Shown here: positions 24,134 through 36,304 of the stretch, piece by piece
How positions within the stretch are numbered: position 1 is the stretch's first letter
Layout of the letters: each line of letters opens with the position of its first letter
Source: Tetradesmus obliquus
Taxonomy: Eukaryota; Chlorophyta; Chlorophyceae; Sphaeropleales; Scenedesmaceae
Reading direction: 5' to 3'
DNA: 64,000 bases
NCBI GenBank assembly: GCA_030272155.1
Contig: CP126194.1
Coordinates: 248,001-312,000, forward strand
The notes under the pieces: generated by a model
Database searches by the model: none
Seen by the model: only the letters and a program-made list of their open reading frames with translations
Told to the model about the DNA's origin: nothing
Position numbers and translations under genes: made by a program

Positions 24134-25644
24134 ATGGCACCAGCACATCGCCGGCGCCGTGCGGTGCGCACACACAGGAGCCCAACCAGCAGAGGAGCTG
24201 TCAGAAAGGTGAGCTTGCAGGGAGTGTCAATCAACGACCTGCTGACAGCTGCTAGCTGTCTAGAGTGCAGCCAGCAGCCATATACATTCTAAGCCCTGCA
24301 GCAGCAGCAGCAGCGTGCTCAGCGCTGATCATCCCTAGGCCAGTTGCCAGCCGTACCCGTGCGCTGCTTGTTGTCACGGCATACAAACACCCTGTCCAGC
24401 CTGCTGCGCACCACATCCCACAAATCTGGCAGCCTCAGTGCATCAGCCATGACAGAGGCAGGTGTGATGTTCATGAATGTGTCACGCAGCGTCCGCTGCA
24501 GATCACGCGGTGATACATCTGCACCAGTCAGCTGGTAGGTGTTGTACAGATGGTTACGGAAGCTAGCCTTGAGGCTGCCGAATGCATGCTCAATGGGCTG
24601 GTTGAAGTCTGGGGAGTAGGGTGCAATTTGCAGCACCTGCTCTGGGCTGATGCCAACTGCAGCTAGGAGCTCTGCGGCATCTTGCCCGACATGAACACTG
24701 GGGTTGTCGAAGATGTACAGCGGCGTAGTGCCGCGCGTGCGCTGCTGTTGGTTAGCCTTCTCTGCAAGCTCCTTCATGCAGTGGACAAACTCCAGCTGTG
24801 TCATGCTCTTGGCCTTCACGTTCTTCTTCTTCTTCTGCCTCTTCAACTGCAGGTGCAGGTTTTGCCGGGTTGGCAGCGGAAAGCCTTGTTAGCAGCAGCG
24901 CAGCTGAATGTGGATGTGCAAGTGGATGATAAGGGACGCCCATTCATCAGGCTTGAGGCAGATGGGAAAAGCAGGCCCAGGATCATCAGCTTGGGGATAC
25001 GCAAGCGGCCACTGCACTGGGCCATGACGGGTTGCCTGCCAGGTGTGCAGCACTTCAAGTTCTGCGAGCCGCGCGCTGCCGCAACTGAAGCAGCTCTGGA
25101 GTGCAAGCAGTGTGCATGTTTGATGCCTAATGTGGGTGGCACAGGCGCACGCAACATGCCTGCAAGTGAGGAGCAGCTGATGCGCAAGCTGTACAGGTTG
25201 GGAATATGTGACAGCATGTGCGCGCAAGTGGCAGTAGGGTGGTGGCGAGGCCGGGTCGATTTCTTGCATGCGCAGCGCAGCGTGCTGATTCAAGCAGATG
25301 GGACATGCCATGACACTGGTATGTATGACAACAGCACAGAGAAGCTGTTGCAGCGCAACGTTGCCTTCTGTGCTGCTGCGTATGCCAAGTTCCTGCCAGC
25401 AGGCGGCAGTGTGCTGCGGGTGCGCACATGTGAAAGTGACTGGCAGGATTCCCTGGAGACTGGTTTCCAGCTTGCTGCTGGGGGTGGTGTCATTGTGCTG
25501 TCACCAAGCTACTCTGTTGTTATGGTCAGCGCAGGCCGCGGTGTGCAGCGCGCCTTCCCTGAGGCACTGCGAGATGCACTGCCACGTTGTGTGTACACAG
25601 AACGCAACAGCTGGCATGTCCTTCAATGGCGCGCATCTAACTAA
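24134..25644 (+). CDS. Vsr/DUF559-like nuclease-like protein (copy 7)
   Basis: Exons are 24134-24208 and 24853-25644. The frame and product match copy 1. Confidence 0.72.
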
Positions 25645-26540
25645 TAGCAGCACACACTCACATAGTATGGTGTGTTGGGGTTGCCAACGTGGTCAATGTT
25701 GTCTGTTGTGCCGGTGGTGAACTTGCAGTAGACAGCGCCGTGCACCGCGTTGACGGCGCACACAAAGTGTAGCTTGACTGGTTTGTTGTCCTGGCCCTTG
25801 CGCATCCACTTGCATGGTAGCACAGCATGTACGTTTGCATCATGTGCATCGCAATACACCTTGATGGCGCCGCCTGCTAGGTTGGACATCCAGAGTTTGC
25901 ACTCATCAACAAAATAAATTCTGCTCAGCAAGTCTGGCTCATCCTGGAACATCTTGTAGAGCCTCTCTGCTGCAGCCTTTCTCCTGTCTTTCTGCTTGTC
26001 TGTCAGGTCCATCTTTACATCTATTCTTCTGCGCACCAGGTTGGGGTCGACAGCTTTCATGCGCTTCAGCAGTTGCTTGGGCCTGATGTTGTACTTCCTG
26101 CATAGGCCACCCAGGTACTCATTTTCCTGACAAGCAAGTTTGATTGATGTCCACCATACATGCACGTCGACTTTCTTCTTTGCTTCTGCACTTGGGTAGG
26201 CCTTGACTACCTTGCCAGCTTTGAATGTTTCACTGGCCTTTAATGCCACGTCATCTGGGACTTTTGGGGGTCTGCCCTTGTGCTTGGGAGTTGCCACCGT
26301 GCCATACTGCTTGAAGTTCTTGTAGTGGGTCATGCAGAAGGAATTCAGGTCCTGTTTGATTTGAGCAGCATGCTTAGGATAGTGTACTCTGTAATAGCCT
26401 GCCGCGCCCTTTGGACTGCCGGCGATGGCTAGCATCGTGAGCACCGCCACCACCGCCGCCACCCGCGCGCCCGTTGACTTGCGGTTGCTCTCCCATCCCA
26501 AAGGGTGCTTGCGCACCATGGACAGCCACCCTGCAGCCAT
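24319..26540 (-). CDS. Tc1/mariner-type DDE transposase (copy 7)
   Basis: Exons are 26540-25662 and 24846-24319, and the frame is intact. Its upstream region runs into host sequence after 27372, so its expression could be governed by neighbouring DNA. Confidence 0.87.
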
Positions 26541-26651
26541 GGATTCAAAACATATGCAGGCGTCAGCTGTGCTTCTGCTAGCAGTGCAAACAGAAATAAC
26601 ATGTCAGGTCAACCTAATGTTTGCAGCAACCTGGGGTTTGACCAGCCTTCA

Positions 26652-27371
26652 CTAGGCACTGGTACGAAAGTAGCGCAAAGGCAGCATACTCATTGAATGC
26701 AACTTTCAACAACGAATCTAAATCAAATTGAGCCACTATATGGGGTGCTGTGTAACTTGAGTAAAGTGCTTGCAAACCACCTGCTGCGCCCCGACTCTTT
26801 GAATTTTCGCGGGTCTGTTATCTGCTGCTTTCTGCTGCTATAGGGCGCTGCTGCCTGCACATATGTATTCATGTAACCGGTTCTACTTCTGGGCAGCACT
26901 TGCTGGCTGATCAGGCTCTGCAGTTGTGGTGTGCCAAGTGCCCTGCCGCTGTTGTTGCGGTCTGCTGTCTGGCCCTGTACGTTGTGCGCTGCGCTGCTGC
27001 TGCTAATCTTGTTGCGGATCACCGATCGACGTTTCAGCATTACAGGCAGCTGCTGCGCGTGTGCAGCTAGGGTGGTTGAGCACAGTTGGTTGAGTGCTGC
27101 CATTCCACACACTCTCCTGCAGACATTCATCTTGTGTGATCACGCTGAATTCTGGAGCTGAAAAGAACTAGCAGTTTGGAGCGGGCGCTGCAAGCAGGTG
27201 AGGTGCCTGCAGGACAGCTGACATGCAAGCAAACCAAGGCAGCAGGTTCAGCAGCTGTGCCTTGCTGTACCTACCACAAGCAGCAGGTTGCTGTGCCAGC
27301 ATGGCTTTCTGTTTGTGTGCTATGTGGCTTTGTCTCATATCTGGGATGCTAGGTTCGTACCCTACCCCACT
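26652..27371. mobile_element. 720-bp inverted-repeat-bounded segment (unit 7, at array edge)
   Basis: Full-length segment whose right end, CCCACTG at 27366-27372, is also the right boundary of the whole array. In the other long units the same end is followed by AAGGC and the rest of the unit. Confidence 0.7.
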
Positions 27372-27372
27372 G

Positions 27373-28430
27373 CATGTGTAGTACGCAATATGTTGCATGA
27401 TGCTTGTGCTTGTAATGATTGCAATTCGGCAACTTTCTTTATATGGTATTTTATGGTAAGTCCGATCAAGGGCTTGGCTGGCAAGCTAAGAGGCACAGGG
27501 CCTCGAGCACTTTCAGTACGGCGTTTCAGCACGGGCGAGAAGGCCGAACAATCTCCTGCATCACAAATTTGAGTAAACGGGAATTAATCAAGCCTGTAAC
27601 ACGGATGTAACAGCACAGCCTGAACTAGCACAGGCAAGATGTAACAGGTGATCAATCATGATTGCCAAGCATTCTTGCACCCTCAATTGCCCTCTATGCT
27701 GGACCGTTCACCGTTCTTGAACTGGGGCACAGAATTGAGTGAATAAGCGAGTAATTGAATAATAAGTGAACAATCTCACAGCAAAACAGCCACTCACAAC
27801 GGTATCGGTGTGCGGGGCTTCTATTGTTCTCGTCTCCTCTCGCCTTGGTTGCCCAAACAGTGCTCGAGTTCCTTCAGATTTCAGAAAAACATAACATTTC
27901 ACGTAGCAACTAGCTTGCAGTGTGCCCAGAAGTCCTCACCATGCTGGCTGCTTCGCCAAGGTTTACACCACGTGTGCATCCGGGCGGTCGAGCGGTGAGC
28001 TTGAAGAGTGGTTACTTTATACAAGGTCGCATCTGAGGGCGATGGTGCATAGCACAAGCACCGGCCAGGTCTGCTGGTGCCACCTGGTGGTGCGCCTGGT
28101 GGTGCCACCTGGCGATTTCTGGCCTTGCACTGCATGCTTTCGATCTTTGCGGCTTGCGTCGTCTGCAGCTCATGAGCTGTAGCAGAATTGCTGATGACTG
28201 TCAAGTCCAAAGCAGCAGCATAACCGGCGTTCACCTAGGAAGTCTGCTGTGCTTTGGCATGCCTGCTGACAGCCCTGCAGAGGCTGTATAGAGGCAGCTG
28301 TCTGAACCAACACTCGGCATGGGCATGCAGCAAGTGTGGCTGCAACCCACTCACATGTAGCAGACGTCACTAGTTGCTCTGCAACAGGCAGACGTTTCGC
28401 CTAGAACCTCCTAATGTGCTTTTTCTTTCT
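27373..28430. other. Array-flanking region without a recognisable gene
   Basis: The first 500 bases are AT-richer than the rest of the window, then composition returns to the CTG-rich host style. Short open frames exist on both strands, but none shows a motif or convincing splice structure. Confidence 0.5.
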
Positions 28431-28441
28431 GCGTGCTGTGC

Positions 28442-29426
28442 CTGCAGGCACCCTTGCTCGGGCAGCGTGCAAATGCTGTGTTGCCTCTTGGCTGTCGCAG
28501 CAACTTGCAGCGCTGCTCTACTGCTAAGCCCGGGTCACAAGTCAGCAGTCATCAGGGGCAGGAGCAGCCTCCTGGCGGAGGGGGCAAAGTTCTTCGCACA
28601 CCTTCCCCGGGTGGCAGTGATGGCAACGATGACCAGCAGCCGCGAGACAACAGCTCTGGGCAGGCAAGTAGCAAGAGCGGCAGGACTTTGACTAGTTCCC
28701 ACCGGACAGTTTTGCGTCTCTGCTTTGTCGGTGGCGCAGCAACTTGCTGCATTATGATTCGCCATGGAAGCGAGATGGCAGGCATACTACAACTCGTAGA
28801 ATTCCACAAGACATACAGGGAGCGCGTGCACTGTGTTTGTTTGTTTGTGCTCAACCGCTGCATGCTATGGATTGCTTGTGCTTGTGCTGCCGTAGCAGTA
28901 TCTCTGTTACGGCCAGGCATGCAGCCACAGCAGTGCAGACTGGCGAGGCTGGTGGCTGCCGAATGTGCAGTGCTGCACGCACTATTTGATTGCTGCTGCC
29001 TGCACCTCTTGACGTTTGCAGGGATGGAGTGCGCTGATGGGAGCCTTGTAGGCGATTTAGCCGGCACTAACCGTGTTGATAGGCTTTTTTTGGTTAGTAG
29101 GCGCCCTTGTGCATGCGCTGCTAGCGCCGCTTGCAGTTAGAATGGGCTTTTTGAGCTTATACACCAGGGAGCTGAGTGCAGATCTGAATGCCAGGATTGA
29201 CAAGTTGGAAAGCAAGGTGGACAAGTTAGAAAGCAAGGTGGTGGCGGAGCTAAAGGAGCTGAAGGCAGACATGCACTATGCAGACATGCACTATGCAGAC
29301 ATGCACTATGCAGACATGCACTATGCAGACATGCACTATGCAGACATGCACTATGCAGACATGCACTATGCAGACATGCACTATGCAGACATGCACCGGC
29401 TTTTGATCCGCACTCGTGGAACTTGA
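28442..29426 (+). CDS. Fragmentary gene: coiled-coil protein with pentapeptide repeat
   Basis: A possible first exon follows TGCCTGCAG near 28446 and encodes a Gln/Gly/Pro/Ser-rich stretch to about 28670. The likely last exon covers about 29073-29426. That exon has a hydrophobic helix that could span a membrane, a heptad-like coiled coil (DKLESKV twice) and nine ADMH units built from a 15-bp repeat, ending at a stop at 29424-29426. I could not join the parts in frame with good splice sites, so exon limits are approximate. The protein family is not recognised. Confidence 0.35.
29265..29396. repeat. 15-bp coding minisatellite (ADMHY repeat)
   Basis: The unit GCAGACATGCACTAT occurs almost nine times with no divergence. 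It is in frame with the coiled-coil ORF and encodes repeated Ala-Asp-Met-His-Tyr; the last unit ends in Arg instead of Tyr. Confidence 0.95.
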
Positions 29427-29619
29427 AGCGCAGCGCGACACCAGTGCTAGTGGACGCAAGCCAGGGCGCTGATGTTCACCTGCAGCTGGCTGCTGACAGC
29501 CCAAGGGAATGCATTGCAGTGCACTCATCATTGCATCATCGACATCATCACCATCATTATCATTGTTATGTTATCAGACCAAACTATAGCATCTACGTTA
29601 TTGCCCCCTTGCCCCACAG

Positions 29620-29928
29620 GAGCGAAAAGTGCATGGCGATGCACTCCCAAGCATGGTGTGTGTGGTCTGCCGGCACGCCACCACCTGCTGTCATAACAGG
29701 CATGTGAAGCGCTGCCTTGTGTGCAAGGCAGCACTGCTCTGTGGATGGGAGCGGTGTGTGAGTTGTCGCCTTGAGCGCTGCTGCAGCAGCACCATGCATA
29801 TTACACATGTTGCCAACAGTGCCAGCAGTGTTGTTGCAGCCCTGAGGGGTTGTGGGGTCGCATCATTGCATCCGATTTGCTCATGCAGATGTGGTTCTGC
29901 CTGCAGCATGAATGCCATGCCCGCATAA
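29620..29928 (+). CDS. Possible Cys-rich terminal exon
   Basis: A GCCCCACAG acceptor at 29611-29619 is followed by an open frame to a stop at 29926-29928. It shows a dense Cys pattern (CVVC, CC, H, CLVC, C, CVSC, CC), like a small zinc-binding module, then becomes low complexity. The upstream exon is not identified. It may be a chance open frame in GC-rich DNA. Confidence 0.28.
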   Translation, partial: ERKVHGDALPSMVCVVCRHATTCCHNRHVKRCLVCKAALLCGWERCVSCRLERCCSSTMHITHVANSASSVVAALRGCGVASLHPICSCRCGSACSMNAMPA

Positions 29929-31699
29929 CGCCTTGCGTGGTGCTTACGTTGCACAAACGTGTCACACGCAGCATGTGCAGGCCTTGCCGTTACAGCAGCT
30001 GCCGCAGGACTGCAGTACCGTACAAGGCCACCAAAAGTAGCTTGCTTGGCAGTATGTGCAAGCAGCAGCTGTGGCAGGACGCTGCACTGCAGTGCAGGAG
30101 CAGCAGCAGGATGGCCAAGATCGCAGCAACAGGGGTGCTGCAGTCGATCTTGTACCTACAGAAGCAGGTGCAGCAGCTGTGCAGCATCTTCGAGCAGCGC
30201 ACCAGTCTTAAACATGCATACTGCATCACCATACTCAGTATGGTGTTAGGCTAACACCGCTGTATGCAGCTGCAGCACTTCGGGTCGCCTGTGATGCATG
30301 CTGAGCACTGCGCATTGGCAATGGTTGATGAGTGTTGATGTCACAGCTGTCGCCGTCAGCGTTACCTGCTGCTCCAGTGTGGTGCACGGCGTTGTTTTTG
30401 CCTTACAACACTCATTGGCAATGTTGTATGTAACACTGCCTCGGTGGTGAGTAGCGCTATAGCTACTTGCATGCTAGCATGGTCACTCCTGGTCATGCAA
30501 GCTATGCAGTAGTCATGTCAGACTTGCTGTTGCGCACAGCAAGCGGCTTGGCGAGCAGCTTGTAAACAATGACTGTCCTGGTGATACGAAGCTGTGGTGA
30601 TGCCTCTCACATGGCCATTGCAACAAAAAAGTTGCGACAGCATCCTTCTGTACCATTGAATGCGGCCCCGTGCACACTGTGCCAGTACAAAGCGGTGCCA
30701 TGCTCTGGAACACACAGCATATGCTGAATGATGCCCTCGCACTCTGCAGAACATGGCGATGGCAGCTGTGCAAGCTGCAGCAACACTTCGACAGCAGCCA
30801 GCTCAAAAAAGACTGGCAGCTTCCTGTCAGTGACAACATGCATGCAATTGGGACGCGCCACACAGCACAAACAGGCTTGGCAACAGCGTGCAAAAGGACT
30901 GCCTGGGCGAGGCGCACGCACATGCTGCCTGCTGCCACGTGTATCTGTCCGCATGCATGGGCCCAGCAGACTGGCGCCTGTAGCACAACCACAGACCCTA
31001 CCATTTGGTACTCCTCTAGGTGCGCACTGTGCACTTGCAACTCCTGCCACATGGTGTGCTAATTACAGACCTGTACCAAACCATGTGCAGCCTGCGACTG
31101 CAGGCGCATGCTCGACTAAGCTGCTGGCGGCAGCTGAGACAGCCAAGCACAGCCTGAGCTGCACCTGGGAAACTTTGCAAAGACGAAGACTGTGCAAAGA
31201 CAAAGACAACAGGGCGCAGCAGCAGCAGGACAACTGCAGTAACAGTGCTGAATAGCCATCGGCCAGAACAAGGACAACCCCTGAAACCAAAATCGCATGC
31301 AGGCAACAGCGTGTGGCAGCCATACAATGTGCTGATGTACAACAATGATTGAGTTTGTAGGACGTAATGCTGCTGCTGCTGCTGCAGCAGCACGGGCTCG
31401 TAACAACCAAACACCTTGATCAACCTGACTGGCACTGCAAACCTCAGTGACACCTGCTGCAGCAGCACTGAATGCTTGCAGCTTTCCTGACCAAGCTGCA
31501 TGTGTGGCACAATGATCATGGCGCGCAGCAGTTTGGCAAGCATACAGCCAGACCGCACATAGCCAGCAGCAACCGAAGACACAGCATACTGCCACAGGCT
31601 GGGCAACTGCGCCCGTGCTTGCCGCAGCAGGCAGCATAGAGCTGCCGACTGTGCAGGTGCACACAAGACAACTCAGCGAGGCAACCAGAAATAGATCCC
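29929..31699. other. Intergenic stretch, no gene recognised
   Basis: The stretch contains CAG/CTG runs and several overlapping open frames rich in Cys, Leu and Ser on both strands. None has a family motif or consistent splice signals. It lies downstream of SLU7. Confidence 0.5.
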
Positions 31700-34208
31700 T
31701 CACAGCATGTCATAGCCGTCCGTGCCGGCGCCAAACGCCGCAGCCGGGTCCTCTGCGCGCCGCTTCATCAGCCGGAACGCCTCCATCTCCTCCGCCGACA
31801 CACTCCCCTGGCCGTCACCGTCATCCGCCACACTATTGAACTTGCGCTTGCGCTCATCCCCACCCGCCGCCTCCGCCTCCCGCTGCTCCTTCTCCAGCTT
31901 CTTCAGTGCTGCCTTCACCTTCTCAGGGTCCAGCTCCTCATCAGCAGCAGGAGCAGCATCCCCCCACACGCCATCACCCTTCTCCAGGTGCTTGTTGCTC
32001 AGCGTGCTCTGGGCGCGGGCCTCCGCCTCCTCTGCCGCGCGCGCCGCCTTGGCTTCTAAGTTCTTGACCATCTGCGCGCCCGACTCCACGATGGCCTTCT
32101 CGCCCGCCTTGCCCGTGCAGTAGCTGTTCTTCACGCAGCTGCGGCAGCAGGCGTAGCCCCAGGCGCCGTCTGACCACCAGGAGCCCCACACGGCCGTGTG
32201 GTTGTTGATGAGCACGTCCTCCTCGTACCTGCGGGCAGGGAGCGGGGGCGCCACGAGGCGGCGGCAAGCGGTGCAGCAGCAGGGTACAGTGTCAGCATGA
32301 CTTGCATGGTGCTGGAACAATGGTAACAGACAGCGTCACACGACAGTGAGCTACACAGACATGGTGATTAGCAGGCTGCTGCTTGTTGCTGGGAACTCTG
32401 CATCCTGCCAAGCACAACCTTTCCGCTGGAGCCATGGCATCATACGGCTGATATGGCTGACACCCTTGATGCATTAAGCATTAAAAAGGCAGCACGCGCA
32501 CCTGGAGCGCTTCTTGACCTCCTGGCCCTTGATGACGCGCCCCGTGCGGTCGTACTCCACGTACGCCTCAGTCTGCCCCAGCAGCAGCGACTCATCGGGG
32601 GCCTTCTGGGCTGCAGGGCGGGAAGGAGGCGAGTGCGGAGAGTGAGGACGATGAGGGGCAAAGGCAGGCAGGCAGGCAAGCTGACCCGGCAACAACAGAG
32701 GCTTCCATGGTGAACTACTTCGGCTACCAGACCGTCATGCTGACAGACTGCCACGTTAACCGCAGCACAAGTGCCACATTCCATCACCAAGCGCAGTACT
32801 ACTGTTGCCAGGGCAGTACTGCCTGGCAACGCTGCCTGCTACAGCCGCATGTTGTACACATGTGCACCTCCTGCCTCCCCTCCCCCCAAGCACTCACCGC
32901 TGTTGCCGTACTTGGCCAGCACCTCCTGCTTGCTGCTGCTGCTCATGGCCTCCTTCTTGCTGCGGTACTGCTGGTACATCACCTCAGCCAGGCTGGGCAG
33001 CGCCTGCACGTGCACCTCCGTGCCCTTGTCAAAGGCCTGCATGCTGTGCAGGTTGAGCGCCTGCCAGGTCGTGTAGTCGCCGCTGTTGCGCACAAAGTTG
33101 TCGCCAAAGAACGTCTTCTCATTCGCAGGCTGCAGCAGGCACAACACAACACAGCGCAGCGCAGGCAGGAATAAGATCGATGGCAGGTCAGCGCCAGGTG
33201 GCAGTGCAGAAGCGAGGTGTGCAGGTCAGAAGGCAGGCAGGCAGGCAGCATGTACGCCGCGCCGCATATATAAACTGCTGCCATCCCAGCCGCTACCTCC
33301 AGCACATAGACACGACTGCAGAGCTTACTTCCGTCTACCATTGACCACAAGCAACTGCAAATGCACCGGCCCCCTTTTCCGTCTCAAACAAATACATCCA
33401 ACCACTCACCCTGTTGGGGTTGGGGTCCTCGCGCATGGAGCGCGACTTGGGGTCGTAGTGCGCGCTGTTGGCGTCCAGGTTGAGCAGGTACTTGGCGGTG
33501 TCCTCGCGGATGCGCAGGTTGCGCACGGAGCCAGTGGAGCCGCCCGCGGTGGTGCGCACGCGCTTCTTGACCTCACCGAAAGCTGCAGGTGGGCGGCAGG
33601 GAGCAGCAACACGGCGGCAGCGCACAACAAACATTGCAGTCAAGCAGAGACGGTAGATAGTGGAAGTAGAAATTGGAAGAATGAGTGCAGCGCTCAGCAC
33701 GCTTGCAAGAGTGCTGAACGTGGCATGCTCAACACGAGCTCTACCCGCAGACAGTCCCTGCTGCTGTGACGGCATCGTGCTACACACTGCGAGCCGCCTG
33801 CTGCTGCTGCCAGTGCTCCTGCACTGCCCCAATCCACCGACGTGCCGCGCTGTCAGCCTGTTGCGAGCTGTGCCAGCCCAGCACAAGCTGCTGCCAGCAC
33901 TCCAAGCGCCACAACCCGTGTGCAGTGTATGCATGCATTTGCCGCTGCGCACTACGGCTGTCGCCATGAGGCGCCACGCACGCTGCTGCTGCTGCTGCTG
34001 CTGCCAGCCACCTGCACCCACCTGCATCCTCATCGTCAGCAATCTTGGCGTCATCCGGCCCCTGCCCGCTGCCATCTGCTGCTGCGCCGTTGCCTGCTGC
34101 TGCTGCTGCTGCTGCTGCTGCCTCCGCCTCCTTGCCCTGCTGGTACAGCGCCTCAACCTGCTCACGGCCCTTGAGCTCCTGGCGGATGGCCTCAACCTGC
34201 TCATACCT

Positions 34209-34241
<33 letters not shown>

Positions 34242-35750
34242 CAGTGCACGGCGGAACACAGTTGAGCATTGAGCATCCAGTGCTGCAGCCGTGCTGCTGC
34301 CAGGATGGCGCGCTCAGCCGCCTGCCTGGTGCGCACAGCGGCGCGCTGGCATCGTGCTCTCCCATGCTGCGCTGCCAGGCACACGCACAGCGACAACACC
34401 TGCAGCGCCGCTGCTGCATTCGATCAGCATTACTTAGGCAGTCGACCCTGCCCTGCCAGCCCACACTTACATCCCCACCCTCCCCACCAGTTCCAGGTCC
34501 ACCCCTCACCTCCCCACCACCTGTGGCACACCCCGCCACCCCAGTCAGGCCCCCACCCCCCCTGCTACAGCCCCCGCCGCAGCCCCGCGCTCACCTCTCC
34601 ACCACCTTGGCGTACTCCTTGGTGTCGTAGCCGTTGTAGCGATCGCGCTTGCTGTCCCAACCCGCCAGCTGCAGCTCCTGGATCTTGTCGTCGGCCGCGA
34701 TGTGCTTGCCGGTGAACTTGGCGCCCTTGGCGCGCGGCCGCTCCAGGCAGTCCGCCAGCTTGTGAGACATGCTGCCGCAGCTGCGGGTGAAGAGGCAGGA
34801 TGTTGTGACAGGCAGGCAGGGGTCGTGCAAAGGCAGTAGTGTCAGCATGCCAGCTTCCTTATGGTGTGTATGTTGCATAATGAGGTGCGCCTACTGCAGG
34901 CGCGCAGGCAGGCATGCCGCAGCTGCGGGTGCAAGGGTGAGGCAGCGGGATTGAGGGAGGTGGGTGGGGCAGTGCAACGCAGCCGTGTCAGCGTGCCAGC
35001 GTGCACATGCTGTGTCTGTTGCATGACAAGCAGAGAAAGGTGTGTTTATTGCTGGCTGGCGGGCAGGCATGGGTGCAGCATGGTGACACTGCCCTGCGTG
35101 CGCGTCTGCTGCACATCAAGCAAGGCAATGTCTGCAGGAGCTGCAGAGAGGCTCATGCTGCCGCATGACGGCACTGCCTGACGCCAGCTGCACACAGCTG
35201 CTGCCCAGCGCTTGCTGCGGCTGCGCTGAGCCTGCTGGCTGCATGGAAAGCCGTCAACAAGCAGGCATGCACAGCTGCCTCATCAAGCATACACAGGCCA
35301 ACACACGCAGCAGCTGCAGCCATGCCGGCCCGTATGCTGCGCTGCCTGCCTGCCACCACGCATGCTGCTGCTGCGCGCATAGCGCATGCCGTGCAACTGC
35401 ATGCATGCTGCTGCCGCGGCGCTGCTGCCTGCCATGGCTGCATGCGCATGCATGCGGCTGGTAACTCACTTCTCGCAGGCCCCTTTTCGATATTTTGTTG
35501 CTTGGAAGACTTTGGCTCCTCTGTCGTACCACTGACTACTGTCTTCCATCTGCTGCTTCCAGTTGCGCTGATGCTTCAGCGTGGGCTTGTCGCTGTTGAG
35601 GTACCATGGCGCTGTGCTCATGTACTGCGGGATGTGAGGGTTGATCTCCTTGCCCTCCTCATCAAGCTCTGCAGGAGCCAGACCTGCTTTACGCGCCTCC
35701 TCCAGCTCCTTCGCCCTGCGCATCTCATCGCTGCTCTTGAACGACGTCAT
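31700..35750 (-). CDS. SLU7: Pre-mRNA-splicing factor SLU7
   Basis: There are seven exons: 35750-35470, 34780-34595, 34206-34022, 33582-33410, 33129-32898, 32610-32502 and 32228-31700. All junctions are GT-AG, frames join throughout, and the product is 564 residues. SLU7 acts in the second catalytic step of pre-mRNA splicing, helping 3' splice-site choice in the nuclear spliceosome. The N-terminus carries the conserved [20 protein letters not shown] and NPHIPQYM blocks. A CCHC zinc knuckle (C92, C95, H100, C105) is split by intron 1. Further family blocks follow: [33 protein letters not shown], and [11 protein letters not shown] with WGYACC. The C-terminus is Glu/Lys-rich. It diverges from the kinase gene across a 554-bp shared upstream region. 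Confidence 0.96.
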
Positions 35751-36304
35751 GGCTGCAGATGCCGAGTGTTGACCGGCTTTTAGCCTCCCTGCTGCTGCTA
35801 GGGCTATGCAGCCACTGAGCTAAGCTGCTGTCCTATGTCTCCCCTGCTGCTGCTGCTGCTGTGGCTAGGTGGCTCTGTGGCCCGGCGCAGCGCCAAGCGC
35901 CGCAGACGGAATATTACACCAGCAAGGTTTCCACGGACCGCACTTGTCGAGCACAAGCAGCTGTCTCGAGAAAGGAATGGATTGCCCCAGGTGCCTGAAG
36001 CAGAAAGAAATGCAACAGCATCGGCAGTTGGCAAACTGAACGAGAGAATGTCGAAGATGATGTGTGGATCTTTGCGAGCTGTATGGTGTCCAGGGACACG
36101 CGCAAGCCCTGGTGTGACAGTGAAGGTGACAAGCAAGTCCGAGGCCAGCAAACCAGAAAGCACGGCCCTGCAACACCATTACAGATGTCGATCGTCATTA
36201 GTGACCATCCAGAACAAGCACCTGTATGCTGTCGCTGTTCTCAAACTGAAACAACCCCCACCGCATCATCTGATGCTCCCTCTGTGTGCTGTGGGCAGCT
36301 AGCC
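35751..36304. promoter_or_regulatory. Shared upstream region of SLU7 and the MAPKKK gene
   Basis: 554 bp separate the two divergent start codons. It must contain both 5' UTRs and probably both core promoters. I see no clear TATA box. A plus-strand open frame from 36062 is in frame with the kinase start, but the ATG at 36305 sits in a better context (GCC before ATGG). Confidence 0.5.

Larger units (their letters stand above)
1..27372. repeat. Head-to-tail array of seven transposon-bearing units
   Basis: Units start at 1, 3591, 7901, 12211, 15801, 19391 and 23701. Unit lengths are 3590, 4310, 4310, 3590, 3590 and 4310, and the seventh stops at 27372. I saw no base differences between copies apart from presence or absence of a 720-bp segment, and the translated frames are identical in all copies. 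The left end is not visible: the window opens inside the array or at a contig edge. Compared with the host genes to the right, the units carry few long CAG/CTG runs. The array could be a real recent amplification or partly an assembly product; copy number cannot be judged from sequence alone. Confidence 0.97.
23669..27372. mobile_element. Tc1/mariner-like element, copy 7 (long form, right end missing)
   Basis: The copy starts with the usual left repeat but stops at 27372. It lacks the distal upstream region and the right inverted repeat of the mariner-like element. Both genes remain complete. The break is at the outer end of the 720-bp segment, after which unrelated sequence begins (CATGTGTAG). 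Confidence 0.6.

Noticed and set aside
1-27372. CRISPR array or bacterial origin
   Set aside because: Units are kilobases long with spliced genes; there are no short direct repeats with variable spacers and no cas-like genes.
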